Origin: Dyadobacter sp. NIV53
Lineage (GTDB): Bacteria > Bacteroidota > Bacteroidia > Cytophagales > Spirosomataceae
Length of the DNA: 64,000 bases
Direction of reading: 5' to 3'
Assembly: GCF_019711195.1 (NCBI RefSeq)
Contig: NZ_CP081299.1
Location: forward strand, 2,542,001 to 2,606,000
Shown: in pieces, positions 46,342 to 55,885 of the stretch
How the letters are laid out: each line of letters begins with the position of its first letter
How positions within the stretch are numbered: position 1 is the stretch's first letter
Notes under the pieces: generated by a model
Database searches by the model: none
Seen by the model: only the letters and a program-made list of their open reading frames with translations
What the model was told of the DNA's origin: nothing
Program-made: the position numbers and the translations under genes

Positions 46342-47001
46342 ACTAAATTTTGCAAAATCTCCTTCCGAACCATTTCCTACCCAGAAACCGACTTTGTTTC
46401 CCTTTTGACTGCTTAATGCTTTCACAGTCAGACTTGGATTGGAATTGTTATTAACGAACACACTTACTTCTTCATTTTTCACAACCAGACGACAATGAAT
46501 CCATTCTTCTGGTTCAGGAGCTGGATTTATCGGTTGTTCGTATTTGTTCGGGAATTCAGCTCTTAATTTTGGCCAGTCGTATTTGGGAAGAGAAATGTAT
46601 TGAACCGAATGATTTCTTCTTTCTTCCTCTGGCGATTTGAAGTTGAACGGCCGGAAATAAACGGCATCGTAAGTGCTGTCATTCGAGCCGCGAAAGGCAA
46701 TTCCTACAAAGCTTTTCTGCAAAATATTTTTTCCCTTTACATCAAATTCGATAGTACCATCCGTAAACTGAATGCCTTCAAGCCAGGCAATACCCGCTCC
46801 TTCTTTTTCATTCAAATGTATATACGATCCTTTCGATCCCGAAGAAATGATACTTACCTCACGGTTATAAGCCTTGACCGTTTTATCAATCACCAGCTTG
46901 GACAAATCAACCTCCACCTTTTGCGCAAAACCGGTAATAGACCATATACTGGCTATTACCGGCAGAATTAATTTCCTCAAAAGAAATGCGAGATTCATCA
47001 T
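46333..47001 (-). CDS. Secreted DUF1080-like protein (concanavalin A-like fold)
   Basis: 222 residues. Signal peptide about 1-26, ending in ITGFAQ. The body reads FTDGTIEFDVKGKNILQKSF, then VGIAFRGSNDSTYDAVYFRP, EPEEWIHCRLVV and VSVFVNNNSNPSLTV, ending KVGFWVGNGSEGDFAKFS. This order of strands and the G-x-W-x-G-N-G-S-x-G-x-F-x-x-F ending match the jelly-roll 3-keto-disaccharide hydrolase (DUF1080) family. The catalytic residues cannot be placed with confidence. Its place as first gene of the unit with permease 12, under the shared dyad promoter, suggests a linked role, for instance in handling a substrate, but this is inference. MM start; the second Met is equally possible. Confidence 0.8.
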   Translation of the reverse strand: MMNLAFLLRKLILPVIASIWSITGFAQKVEVDLSKLVIDKTVKAYNREVSIISSGSKGSYIHLNEKEGAGIAWLEGIQFTDGTIEFDVKGKNILQKSFVGIAFRGSNDSTYDAVYFRPFNFKSPEEERRNHSVQYISLPKYDWPKLRAEFPNKYEQPINPAPEPEEWIHCRLVVKNEEVSVFVNNNSNPSLTVKALSSQKGNKVGFWVGNGSEGDFAKFSSN

Positions 47002-47061
47002 TAATAATTGTATTTTATGTTTTCATTCTTAGCGGACCGAAGCTAATAGTAATATGTAGTA

Positions 47062-47179
47062 GTAGATAATTGTACCAGCAAACACACGGTCATTTTAACT
47101 AATTGATTATAAATAAATTACATCTTATTATAAACAACAAAAGTGTCCGGTTCTGGACACTTTTGTTCGGTATTGGACT
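47062..47179 (-). promoter_or_regulatory. Paired-dyad control region of the DUF1080/permease 12 unit
   Basis: Dyad 1 tgtcc-N6-ggaca at 47144-47159, fully symmetric; dyad 2 tgttc-N6-ggact at 47164-47179, 20 bp further. The minus-strand box TGGTACAATTATC has GG at 47076-47075, 68-69 bp from the first dyad and about 75 bp before the ATG. The rest of the gap to 47422 has no gene I would support. Confidence 0.65.
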
Positions 47180-47422
47180 GAAAATATTTTGATTAATACA
47201 GGTAATCAGGTGTTTGATAATAATCTTTCTTTGATTCTAAAGCACCATCCAGATTTATGCCATTGAGTAAGAATTCCCAGCGTTTGTATAGCCTGATCGT
47301 AGTAAATGCTTTGACAAGAATCGAAACTAAAAATACCAATCCGTCTGTTTTTCAGGAATTTTTCATTCACAGACCAACCCATTTGTTTTCAGTAAATACT
47401 ATATACACTTCAATAATATATT

Positions 47423-47703
47423 TCATTTCGGTGGGAATTGTTTATAAACATCGCCACGGGTCATTAATCTTAGCAAAATGATATCCGGATGGATATATTC
47501 GCAACCAACCCGCCAGTCCCCGATCCTGATTCGATAATAACTTTCACCTTTTTTTGACCTTCCATTGGTTTTACATCAAGTCCGGACTTTTCCAGTTTTT
47601 CAGACTTTTCCAATGCATTGATCATTTCCAATACTCGCCTTTGAATATCTCCAGGAGCCGATTTGAAATCTTTTTTGAACCTCTTGACGATTTCAACTAC
47701 CAT
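47423..47703 (-). pseudogene. RelE/ParE-like toxin, frameshifted in an A7 run
   Basis: The open frame begins MVVEIVKRFKKDFKSAPGDI, then QRRVLEMINALEKSEKLEKS and VKPMEGQKK, but then turns to a non-family sequence and ends at 47470. The adjacent frame continues the expected toxin: ESYYRIRIGDWRVGCEYIHP and then DIILLRLMTRGDVYKQFPPK, with stop at 47423. The switch lies at seven A (minus strand) at 47555-47549; eight would give one 93-residue toxin. Y-Y-R-I-R-I-G-D is the RelE/ParE core. Its 5' base overlaps the antitoxin stop at 47703. Enzyme type (mRNA interferase or gyrase poison) undecided. Confidence 0.82.
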
Positions 47704-47978
47704 TATTTGGTTAACTCGGATACTGGATATCTTTTCTCATCTTTCTGCTCCCTCATAAGTTCAAGTAAAAAATAATCTTCCAACTTTTCGTTCTCTATGA
47801 TGGCCAGTATTTTGCTCATTTCAACCTCGTTCCAGTTACCTCTTTGCTTTTTCATACTGAATGTAGGAGCAGGTATGCCAATTTGCTCAGCCAGGTAAGC
47901 ATTTTTATATCCTGACTTGTTAATCAACATCCCCAAATTTTTCTTTAACTCAATATAGCTTTCGATTATATTCAGCAT
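47703..47978 (-). CDS. XRE-type helix-turn-helix antitoxin
   Basis: 91 residues. A helix-turn-helix lies at about 26-58 (NAYLAEQIGIPAPTFSMKKQ), with the L-A-E-Q-I-G-I-P-x-x-T-F-S pattern of XRE-family repressors. The C-terminal helix EDYFLLELMREQKDEKRYPV is likely the toxin-binding part. It precedes the RelE-like toxin gene with a one-base overlap (antitoxin first), so it probably binds the operon promoter and neutralises the toxin. The start at 47978 is the first ATG and gives a normal family length. Confidence 0.85.
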   Translation of the reverse strand: MLNIIESYIELKKNLGMLINKSGYKNAYLAEQIGIPAPTFSMKKQRGNWNEVEMSKILAIIENEKLEDYFLLELMREQKDEKRYPVSELTK

Positions 47979-48121
47979 AACAAATTAAATTAATTCACAA
48001 AATAATTAACTTTTCAACCCAAATAATGTAATAATAATTCAATTTTCATAATACAAAAATATTTTTTTTTGAGAGCCCACATTGTAAGAGTAAACCTAAA
48101 TCCGACAGCCAAGCTGAAAGT

Positions 48122-50503
48122 CTACTCATTCCTCAAACTCTTTACCGGATCCATCAAAGCCGTTCTGATACTCTGAATACTCACCGTCAAAACAGTAAGA
48201 ATCAGTGCTGCGAATCCGACAAGTGCGAAAATATGCCATTCAACGGTAATATGATATTCGAAACTTGACAGGTAATTAATCATAAAACTGTACCCAACCG
48301 GAACACCGATCACAATCGAAATCAATACCAATACAATAAAATCTCTCGACAATAAAATGGCGATTCCCGAAACACTGGCACCCAATACTTTACGAATACC
48401 AACCTCTTTCGTACGCTGATTTCCTGTCAGGGTAATAAGCCCAAAAATCCCGGCCAATGCGATAATTACCGAAAGCGTCGTTACGAAATTGAGCATTTTC
48501 CAGATGCCATCCAGATGATTGTACTGGCGGCTGATTTCATCGGACAGGTAAAAATATTTGAATGGCTTTTTGGAAGGAATCTTTTTCATTTTCGCTTCCA
48601 GATCAGCCAATACACTTTGTGCCTGATTGATATTATTAAACTTCATTGTGAGATAACTGTTCAGTCCGGCCGTTCCTTCGTACCAATGCAGAAGCGGTTC
48701 AATTTTCTCTTTAAGATCCTGGTAATGAAAGTCCTTCATTACACCTACAATGGTATAAACTTCGGGGTTATTTTTCTGCCTGAGACGTTTTCCAACAGCC
48801 GTTTTCCATCCTAACGCCTTCATGGCAGACTCGTTAATCACCACATGTTTGTATGTATGATTTTTATCCAATTCATCTGAAAAATCACGTCCTTCCAGCA
48901 TTTTGATTCCAAATGTTTCTGCATATTTCGAACCTGTACCCACATGTTTGAACCTGACTTCTTTATCCGTTTCGCCTTCGGCCATGTAGGCATTGTAATT
49001 ACTCCAGTATTTGGTTGGAACAACACCCGAAGTAGCAATGCTTTTGATTTTGGAATTCTGATTCAACTCATCCAGAATCGGCTTAAACTGGCTCATTGCT
49101 GACTCTTCATCTTTGTATTGCCTATCAGCCTGAACCACAACGACACCCGTTTTATCAAAACCAAGATTTGCTTCCCGCATAAAACTGATCTGTTTTCGAA
49201 CGGTAATGGCACCAATTACAAGACCAAAGGAAATGACAAACTGTATCACAATCAACGTTCCCCGCCTCCATCCGCCGGATTGTGGTTTGTTGGTTAATTT
49301 CCCTTTTATCGTGTCCCTAATATCAAGCTTGTTCAGATAAAGAGCCGGGTAAGTTCCTGCAATAATGGCTATTAAAGTGATGACTCCAACGAGCGTCAGA
49401 ATCGTGACATAATCCTGTTCCCAACTGATTACCAGCTGCATTCTTTCTTTACGAAATTCATTGAAACGTGGAACCAGATAGGAAGCGCCAAACACAACCG
49501 AAACGAAAAGTGATGCAACCAAAACGATCCCCGATTCAGTCCAGAATTGTATCAGAATTTGTTTTAGAGTTGATCCTGTAACCTTGCGAACTGCCACTTC
49601 TTTTGCCCTCGTGAAGGAAATAGCCGTATTCAAATTGATCAAATTAATACTGATAATCAATATTATAAAACTGGCGATAGCAATTGATCCGTAAATCAGC
49701 CATTTGAAACCCGGATTTTCGTAATGGATATATTCTGTTAATGGCGCTATCCGGATTTGCCTGTCTTTCACCTCATCGCTGAAATGTGTTTTTGCAAAAG
49801 CGGGAAATTTCGCTTCCAGTTTTGGAACATCCGCGTCCTTTTTCAATTTGAGATAAACCCGTGCAAATGTGTTATACCAATCCGCATTTTCAGCAAAATT
49901 CTTGTTTGCCTCCAGATTGGCAATTGGCACCAAGACTTCAAACTGAATAGAGGAATTCTGTGGAACCGCATCCAAAACGCCCGTAACTGTGAAACTGATC
50001 GTATCATTAATGGTAACCGTTTCACCGACCGGGTTTTCAGTCCCAAAAAGTGCTTTCGCAATATCCTGATTCAACAGTATTGATTCCCGCTTCTTTAAAG
50101 CAGTTTTGGCATCACCATATTTTAATTTGAAAGAAAAAACATCAAAAAAAGTAGTGTCCACATACTTCGTATCTCCCTGAATATCTTTGCCTTTATAATT
50201 AATCCAGACGTTATTCCAACCCTGCACATGGGTTCCTGTTTCAATTTCAGGAAAAGTTTTTACAAGCTGGTCTAAAATCGGATACACCGTCTGGTTATAA
50301 CGTCCGTCTTTCCCTTCCGTCTGGACAAAATATATCTGATCATTGTCCTTATGAAAGGAATCAAACGTAATTCCGCGCTGTGTAAAAAGGATCAAAACGC
50401 CTGCACTCGCCAATCCCAGCGAAAGTCCAAGCAAATTGATAGCCGTAAACATCCGGTTTTTCCAGAGGCTACGAAAGGCGATTTTTAGGTAGTTCCGAAA
50501 CAT
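48122..50503 (-). CDS. ABC transporter permease, MacB/FtsX type (paralogue 13)
   Basis: 793 residues, starting MFRNYLKIAFRSLWKNR. The first cytoplasmic motif is AKEVAVRKVTGSTLKQILIQF, with Ala for Gly and Thr for the usual Val or Met; the second, TKEVGIRKVLGAS, starts at residue 698. AKALFGTENPVGE replaces the KYFG turn. The C-terminus is TALMDPVKSLRNE. Like paralogue 11 it has an atypical first half. It is the last permease of the unit that begins with the adaptor at 63838; a toxin-antitoxin pair lies just beyond. Substrate unknown. Confidence 0.92.
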   Translation of the reverse strand: MFRNYLKIAFRSLWKNRMFTAINLLGLSLGLASAGVLILFTQRGITFDSFHKDNDQIYFVQTEGKDGRYNQTVYPILDQLVKTFPEIETGTHVQGWNNVWINYKGKDIQGDTKYVDTTFFDVFSFKLKYGDAKTALKKRESILLNQDIAKALFGTENPVGETVTINDTISFTVTGVLDAVPQNSSIQFEVLVPIANLEANKNFAENADWYNTFARVYLKLKKDADVPKLEAKFPAFAKTHFSDEVKDRQIRIAPLTEYIHYENPGFKWLIYGSIAIASFIILIISINLINLNTAISFTRAKEVAVRKVTGSTLKQILIQFWTESGIVLVASLFVSVVFGASYLVPRFNEFRKERMQLVISWEQDYVTILTLVGVITLIAIIAGTYPALYLNKLDIRDTIKGKLTNKPQSGGWRRGTLIVIQFVISFGLVIGAITVRKQISFMREANLGFDKTGVVVVQADRQYKDEESAMSQFKPILDELNQNSKIKSIATSGVVPTKYWSNYNAYMAEGETDKEVRFKHVGTGSKYAETFGIKMLEGRDFSDELDKNHTYKHVVINESAMKALGWKTAVGKRLRQKNNPEVYTIVGVMKDFHYQDLKEKIEPLLHWYEGTAGLNSYLTMKFNNINQAQSVLADLEAKMKKIPSKKPFKYFYLSDEISRQYNHLDGIWKMLNFVTTLSVIIALAGIFGLITLTGNQRTKEVGIRKVLGASVSGIAILLSRDFIVLVLISIVIGVPVGYSFMINYLSSFEYHITVEWHIFALVGFAALILTVLTVSIQSIRTALMDPVKSLRNE

Positions 50504-50648
50504 AAAGGTTAAAAGGTTAAAGGGTTAAAGGTCAACGCTGGGCAGCCGGTGCCGTTAAAAGGTTAACGTCGGAAATTACCGTCAGTTCTACATGATTAAC
50601 TGTCTCGAAGCTAACGCTCGTTAACCTTTTAACCTTTAACCTTTTAAC
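50504..50648. repeat. TTAACC-type intergenic inverted repeat with GC-rich core
   Basis: Left arm 50504-50537 (aaaggttaaaaggttaaagg), right arm 50613-50648 (cgttaaccttttaaccttta). A GC-rich core gctgggcagccggtgccgt at 50537-50555 differs by two bases from the motif at 58324-58342. Confidence 0.85.
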
Positions 50649-50659
50649 TCCATTTTTTT

Positions 50660-53050
50660 TCACTCGCTTCGCAACGTTTTCACCGGATTCATCAGCGCGG
50701 CTTTTATGCTTTGGTAACTGATTGTAAATAAGGCAACAAAGACGGCACAAATTCCGGCGATGGCGAAAATGATCCAGTTTAATTCGATTTTATATTCAAA
50801 ACCTTTCAGCCATTCGCTCATAAAATAATAGCCGATTGGTGAGGCTACGACAATTGAAATTACCACCAAAGTGATGAAATCAGTGGAAAGTAGGGTCACA
50901 ATTGCTCCCACCGACGCGCCTAATACTTTGCGGATCCCGATTTCTTTGATCCGTCTTTCAGCTGTGAAAGTTGCCAGTCCGAATAATCCAAGACAGGAAA
51001 TCAGGACAGCAATGATTGTGAAAGTGTTAAATAAGGAAGCTGTGCGTTCTTCACTTTTATAAAGTCTGTTGTAGGTGTCGTCCAGGAATTTATAATCCAG
51101 CGCATAATTCGGGATCATTTCGTTCCAAACTTTTTCTACCGCCTTTATTGCCTCTGCTTCTTTTCCAGGCTGCGCTTTCACGTACAATCCCCCGCTCCAC
51201 GACAAATCATTGAATAACACTAGCGGCTGGATTTTTTCTCTAAGACTTTTGAAATGAAAATCTTTAACGATACCAATTACAACACCTTTATGACCTTGAA
51301 AATCAAATCTTTGTCCAACAACTGGTTTAGGCAAATTAAGTTTTTTGACAGCCGCTTCATTTAATATCACATTACTCCGGTCCGCGATACTGTTGGCTTT
51401 AAACCACCTGCCCTCTTTTATTTTCAGATTAAACATTTTCTGAAAATTATCTTCAACTGCAATTTGGGAAACCGTCGGATTAAAATCTTTTGGACGACCA
51501 TTCCAATCGTAAGAGCCTGTGGTACTACTGTTAACCTGAACAATGCTTTGGCTCGCAATAGTTACATCAGCAATACTTGACTCATTCAATAACCTACCTT
51601 TCAATGTAGCTGCTTCGACTTTCGGTTTCAATGTCCATGGAACATGGAAAGTAAACGTATGCGCACGATCATAACCCAGCTCTTTTTCCCTAATAAATTT
51701 CATCTGCCGATACACAACCAAAGTAGATATCAGAAAAACCACTGTAACTGTAAACTGAACCACAACCAGTCCTTTGCGGAAACCTCCATTCGTAGATCCG
51801 AGAATATTGTTTCCTCTCAAAATATCAAACGGTTTGAAGGAAGAAAGTAGCAGCGACGGATAAACACCGGTCAGCAAAATGGCCGTAACAGTGGTTCCAA
51901 TTAAAACATACCACAAGGACAGGTTTGCCAGTGAAAATGTGAAAGCCTTGCCAGTAAGGGAGTTAAAGGCCGGAATTAACAGGTAGATCGAACACAATGC
52001 GAGAACAAAAGCCGTAAGACAAGTCAACACGGATTCAGTCATGAACTGTCCGAAAAGATGAGAACTTTTCGCGCCTAACAGCTTTTTCACACCCACTTCT
52101 TTTGATCTGACACTTGCCCGTGCTGTTGTCAGATTTACATAATTGATACAGGCTACCAACAATATAACCAAAGCCAGTCCGAAGAATACATAGACTGTAC
52201 GCTTGTCTCCCTTATCCTGACTTGCTCCCTGAATTGCATTATTAAAATGAATATTGGTCAATGGTTCTGCCTCCAAAACGGTGTCCGTCGAAGGTTTGTC
52301 ATCATCACCTTTTTTGAAGTTCGAGATGATGGACGTCAGCTTTTTACCTACTTTTTTTCGATCGGCATCTTGTCTTAAAACAACAAACGTTTCGTAATTG
52401 AACTGATTCCAGCTATTGTCATTTTCAAACGTTTTAGGATTTGCCCAAAAAGCTGCCAACGGAATAATGAAGTCGTATTGAAAACTGGAATTCGGAGGAT
52501 TGTTTTTGTAAACGGCCGAAACTGTATAGTCCAAAGTATCGATTCTGATAATTTGTCCTACAACATTTGACTTATTAAAGAGCTGCATTGCCTTCGATTC
52601 CGTCATGGCAATATTCCGCACACCGGACGCAAATTCGGCAGCAGATCCATCTACAAATTGATAATCAAATATCTGAAACCAATTTGAATCGGCATAAATC
52701 GCATTCTCTCCGTTTATTTTACGGTCACCAATTTTTAAAGACAAACTGCCCACATTGTTCTCACGCGTCACCGCCTCCACTTCGGGAAGTTTTTTCAACT
52801 CCGCCGCCAGCAATAACGGCGTACTTGCCCAATGCCATGTTTCTTCCTTGCTTACCTGCAAATGCGTAATAATGCGGCTAATGCGCTCTGATTTAGAATG
52901 ATAAGCATCGAAACTAATCTCATTTTGAACCCACAACAAAATAAACACAGCCGCCACCATGCCACCGGTAAGGCCAACGATATTCAATGCCGTGAATAAT
53001 CTGGAACTCAAAAGATTCCGAAAGGCGATTTTGATGTGGTTTTTTAGCAT
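50660..53050 (-). CDS. ABC transporter permease, MacB/FtsX type (paralogue 14)
   Basis: 796 residues, starting MLKNHIKIAFRNLLSSR. The first cytoplasmic motif SKEVGVKKLLGAKSSHLFGQF is divergent: Lys-Lys-Leu-Leu where others have Arg-Lys-Val. The second, IKEIGIRKVLGAS, starts at residue 701. Instead of KYFG it has LFNKSNVVGQ. It ends AALMNPVKTLRSE. TM1 is followed by FILLWVQNEISFDAY, with Trp rather than the usual Tyr or Phe. No own promoter; 130 bp and a repeat separate it from paralogue 15. Substrate unknown. Confidence 0.92.
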   Translation of the reverse strand: MLKNHIKIAFRNLLSSRLFTALNIVGLTGGMVAAVFILLWVQNEISFDAYHSKSERISRIITHLQVSKEETWHWASTPLLLAAELKKLPEVEAVTRENNVGSLSLKIGDRKINGENAIYADSNWFQIFDYQFVDGSAAEFASGVRNIAMTESKAMQLFNKSNVVGQIIRIDTLDYTVSAVYKNNPPNSSFQYDFIIPLAAFWANPKTFENDNSWNQFNYETFVVLRQDADRKKVGKKLTSIISNFKKGDDDKPSTDTVLEAEPLTNIHFNNAIQGASQDKGDKRTVYVFFGLALVILLVACINYVNLTTARASVRSKEVGVKKLLGAKSSHLFGQFMTESVLTCLTAFVLALCSIYLLIPAFNSLTGKAFTFSLANLSLWYVLIGTTVTAILLTGVYPSLLLSSFKPFDILRGNNILGSTNGGFRKGLVVVQFTVTVVFLISTLVVYRQMKFIREKELGYDRAHTFTFHVPWTLKPKVEAATLKGRLLNESSIADVTIASQSIVQVNSSTTGSYDWNGRPKDFNPTVSQIAVEDNFQKMFNLKIKEGRWFKANSIADRSNVILNEAAVKKLNLPKPVVGQRFDFQGHKGVVIGIVKDFHFKSLREKIQPLVLFNDLSWSGGLYVKAQPGKEAEAIKAVEKVWNEMIPNYALDYKFLDDTYNRLYKSEERTASLFNTFTIIAVLISCLGLFGLATFTAERRIKEIGIRKVLGASVGAIVTLLSTDFITLVVISIVVASPIGYYFMSEWLKGFEYKIELNWIIFAIAGICAVFVALFTISYQSIKAALMNPVKTLRSE

Positions 53051-53060
53051 GAAGAAAATT

Positions 53061-53175
53061 GGGTTAACGGTTAAAAGGTCAAAAGGTTAACGGCTAATTC
53101 ACTTACAATTAACTGGTTCGAGCAAGAACATCGACTCATAAGCTCGTTAACCTTTTGACCGTTAACCGTTAACCC
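53061..53175. repeat. TTAACC-type intergenic inverted repeat
   Basis: Left arm 53061-53093 (gggttaacggttaaaaggtc), right arm 53144-53175 (ctcgttaaccttttgaccgt then taaccgttaaccc), between paralogues 15 and 14. Confidence 0.85.
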
Positions 53176-53180
53176 AAAAA

Positions 53181-55565
53181 TTATTCGCTTCGCAAGCTCT
53201 TCACCGGATCCAACATTGCTGTTTTAACACTTTGATAGCCAACGGTTATTAAAGCTACTGAAATCGCGAGGATTGCGGAAACGGCGAAGTACCACCAGGA
53301 TATTTCTATCCGGTACGGGAAATCCTGTAACCAGATATTTACAGCATAATAAGATATCGGTAAGGCGATTATAATGGCGATTAGTACCAATTTTACAAAA
53401 TCTGTTGACAACAAAGCCGCGATACTTGCTACCGAAGCACCCAATACTTTTCGAATGCCAATTTCCTTCACCCGCGTTTCTGCGTTGAAAGTTGCCAGTC
53501 CGAACAGGCCAATACAGGAAACAAAAATGGAAAGCATAGCGGCAAGCGTGATCATCTGCTTCCATTTGGCTTCGGATTCGTATCGTTTTAAATTCGATTC
53601 ATCTTCAAATTTGTATTCAAAGGGAAGGAACGGTATATGTTTGCGAAAGACACTTTCCACCGTTTTTACCGTTTGCGGAATGTTGGCTACATTTAGTTTT
53701 AGATAAATGGCGCCTAATCCGTATTTGGGATCTTCGGTAAGAAGAAGTGGCTTGATCTCTTCTTTTAGCGAGGCATAATGATAATCTCTGATGACACCGA
53801 TCACCGTCATTTTCTTTTGTTTCCAGAAAAAATCGATCTCTTTCCCAATCGGATCTTTCCAGCCCGCTTCCTTTACAAATGCTTCGTTTACAACAACAGA
53901 ATTCTCGGGGTCAGATGGAAAATCCTTCGAAAAATTTCTGCCTTTAACGACCGGAATTTCCATCGTATTCAGGAAATTATCGTCAACTCCGATGTATCCG
54001 AAACTGATTTCTTTTTCCCCAATTTTGGCACCCGTTCCATTGTAATTCCCATTAAAAGAAGCTACTTTTTCAATTCCTGCAATACCTTTCAAGTCCTGAA
54101 TAATGCTTTCCCTGGCCTTTTCGCCAGATCCGCCGCGCCCCATAGAAAACATCATTAGCCGCTTATCATTGTAACCTAAGTCCTTGTTTGTCAAATATTT
54201 GAATTGCGAGTAAATCACAATGGTACCAATTACAAGACAAACTGACAATGCAAATTGAAATACTACAAGACCTTTGGTAAGGTAATTTTTCTGGGTGAGT
54301 TTAGTCCGGTTGTAAAGCGTTTGTGCCGGACTGAATCCTGATAAAACCATTGCAGGGTAAAAACCTGCTATCAGACCTGTAAGAAAAAACAAAACAATAT
54401 AGCCGGCCACCAGATTGAAATCCAGAAGATAGGAAAGAGCTAATTGTTTATTCGCCAGATCATTGAAAGTGGGTAAAACAAATAGCGTTAATACAATAGC
54501 AAATGTGAAGGCAATGAATGAAAGCAAAAACGATTCTCCCAGGAATTGGATAGTAAGCTGTTTCCGCTGACTTCCAACCACTTTACGGATACCAATTTCT
54601 TTGGCACGTTTCAAAGACCGCGCAACGGTCAGATTTACGAAATTAATGCATGCAATGAGCAGGATAAAAATAGCGATTCCAGAAAGAATGTAAGAATAAA
54701 TCGGGCTGCTGGCGTGTGCTAAGCCATTTCTCAAATCGCCATTCTCATCATCAAGATGTATGTCCAGAAACGGTTTGAGATGAAAGGTGATTTTTTGGTT
54801 AAAGTCTTTGATTTTACTGATTTCCTCTGCTGATTGAGCCGCAAAAACCTTATTCATTTTTGGTACAACCGCCTGATAATTCGCCTTATCATGGAGTAAA
54901 ACGAAAGTATTCATGTAAAATCCAAGCCATTCCTTGTCGGTCCATCCTCTGGCTTCCTGGAACGCAAAGGGTACAACGGCTTCAAATTGAACGGACGAAT
55001 TCTGCGGACAGTTTTTCGCTACGCCTGACACCACAAACGGCTCAAAGTTATCGCCGATTTTGAGCTCTAACATTTTCCCAACTGCTTCCTTAGTACCAAA
55101 ATACTTCTCAGCCATTTTTTCAGAAAGCACAATGGATTGCACATCGGACAATACCGTTTCAGGATTACCGGATAGCAAAGGCATTGAAAAAACAGTGAAG
55201 AAATTGTTGTCCGCAAAAAGTACATTCTCATTGATCAAATCGTTGCCTTTTTTTACCACGAACGAGTTACTCTGCGCACGAACAACTTCCTTGATTTCCG
55301 GAATTCCCTGCTTAAAAGAAGGTCCGTGAATGGCATTGGTACTACCGATAGTCCGGCTGCCTTCGTGATCCTTCATCGTCACATCGATCCGGTAAAGATC
55401 ATGTTTATGCTCCTGAAACTGGTCAAAACTGACTTCGTCTTTGGTATATAACACAATGAGCATGCAGCAAGTAAGACCTAGCGACAACCCGGCAATATTA
55501 ATAACCGAGAAAACCTTGTTTCTGGTCAGGTTACGGACGGCGATTTTTAGGTAGTTTTTTAACAT
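53181..55565 (-). CDS. ABC transporter permease, MacB/FtsX type (paralogue 15)
   Basis: 794 residues, starting MLKNYLKIAVRNLTRNK. First cytoplasmic motif AKEIGIRKVVGSQRKQLTIQF; second VKEIGIRKVLGAS from residue 699. EKYFGTKEAVGK lies in the first periplasmic domain, which is followed by a charged stretch IKDFNQKITFHLKPFLDIHL before TM2. The C-terminus TAMLDPVKSLRSE differs from the common AALMNPVKSLRSE in several positions. The gap to paralogue 16 is 320 bp and holds two repeat families. Substrate unknown. Confidence 0.93.
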   Translation of the reverse strand: MLKNYLKIAVRNLTRNKVFSVINIAGLSLGLTCCMLIVLYTKDEVSFDQFQEHKHDLYRIDVTMKDHEGSRTIGSTNAIHGPSFKQGIPEIKEVVRAQSNSFVVKKGNDLINENVLFADNNFFTVFSMPLLSGNPETVLSDVQSIVLSEKMAEKYFGTKEAVGKMLELKIGDNFEPFVVSGVAKNCPQNSSVQFEAVVPFAFQEARGWTDKEWLGFYMNTFVLLHDKANYQAVVPKMNKVFAAQSAEEISKIKDFNQKITFHLKPFLDIHLDDENGDLRNGLAHASSPIYSYILSGIAIFILLIACINFVNLTVARSLKRAKEIGIRKVVGSQRKQLTIQFLGESFLLSFIAFTFAIVLTLFVLPTFNDLANKQLALSYLLDFNLVAGYIVLFFLTGLIAGFYPAMVLSGFSPAQTLYNRTKLTQKNYLTKGLVVFQFALSVCLVIGTIVIYSQFKYLTNKDLGYNDKRLMMFSMGRGGSGEKARESIIQDLKGIAGIEKVASFNGNYNGTGAKIGEKEISFGYIGVDDNFLNTMEIPVVKGRNFSKDFPSDPENSVVVNEAFVKEAGWKDPIGKEIDFFWKQKKMTVIGVIRDYHYASLKEEIKPLLLTEDPKYGLGAIYLKLNVANIPQTVKTVESVFRKHIPFLPFEYKFEDESNLKRYESEAKWKQMITLAAMLSIFVSCIGLFGLATFNAETRVKEIGIRKVLGASVASIAALLSTDFVKLVLIAIIIALPISYYAVNIWLQDFPYRIEISWWYFAVSAILAISVALITVGYQSVKTAMLDPVKSLRSE

Positions 55566-55578
55566 GGCGATTTAAGGG

Positions 55579-55882
55579 AAAAGGGTTAAAAGGTGAAGGG
55601 TCAAAAGGTTAACGGACTAATACTAAAGCTCAGCTCTAATTATTATGCATTTTGCGGTTTCAAAGTTTCCCACCGCTGTTTGTATCCTCACAATCAGCTA
55701 TATTCTTCGCCGAAAAATCGCTTGAAGAACCATATCTTACTACATCACTCATAAATCCCCGCCGCTGTTAGTGCCCTCACAAATAGCTTTTGCCTCATCC
55801 AAAATTCGTTTATGACGAATCAAGACGAAGGCGTTATTCTCACGTTACACCCCTTAACCTTTTCGCCGTTAACCTTTAACCC
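55579..55882. repeat. TTAACC-type inverted repeat spanning the 320-bp gap
   Basis: Left arm 55579-55612 (aaaagggttaaaaggtgaag), right arm 55850-55882 (ccccttaaccttttcgccgt then taacctttaaccc). The gap 55566-55885 has no gene; it is filled by these arms and by degenerate gctgtttgtg-type hairpins. Confidence 0.8.
55675..55829. repeat. Degenerate gctgtttgtg/ttcgtttgtg hairpin copies
   Basis: Two diverged copies of the first type (55675-55698 and 55763-55786) and one of the second (55805-55829, ttcgtttatgacgaatcaag then acgaa) relate to the exact copies at 15521 and 18181. Confidence 0.7.
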
Positions 55883-55885
55883 TCT

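Noticed and set aside
47257..47481. 74-residue plus-strand ORF in the gap after the DUF1080 gene
   Set aside because: It overlaps the 3' part of the RelE-like toxin on the other strand and has no recognisable features.
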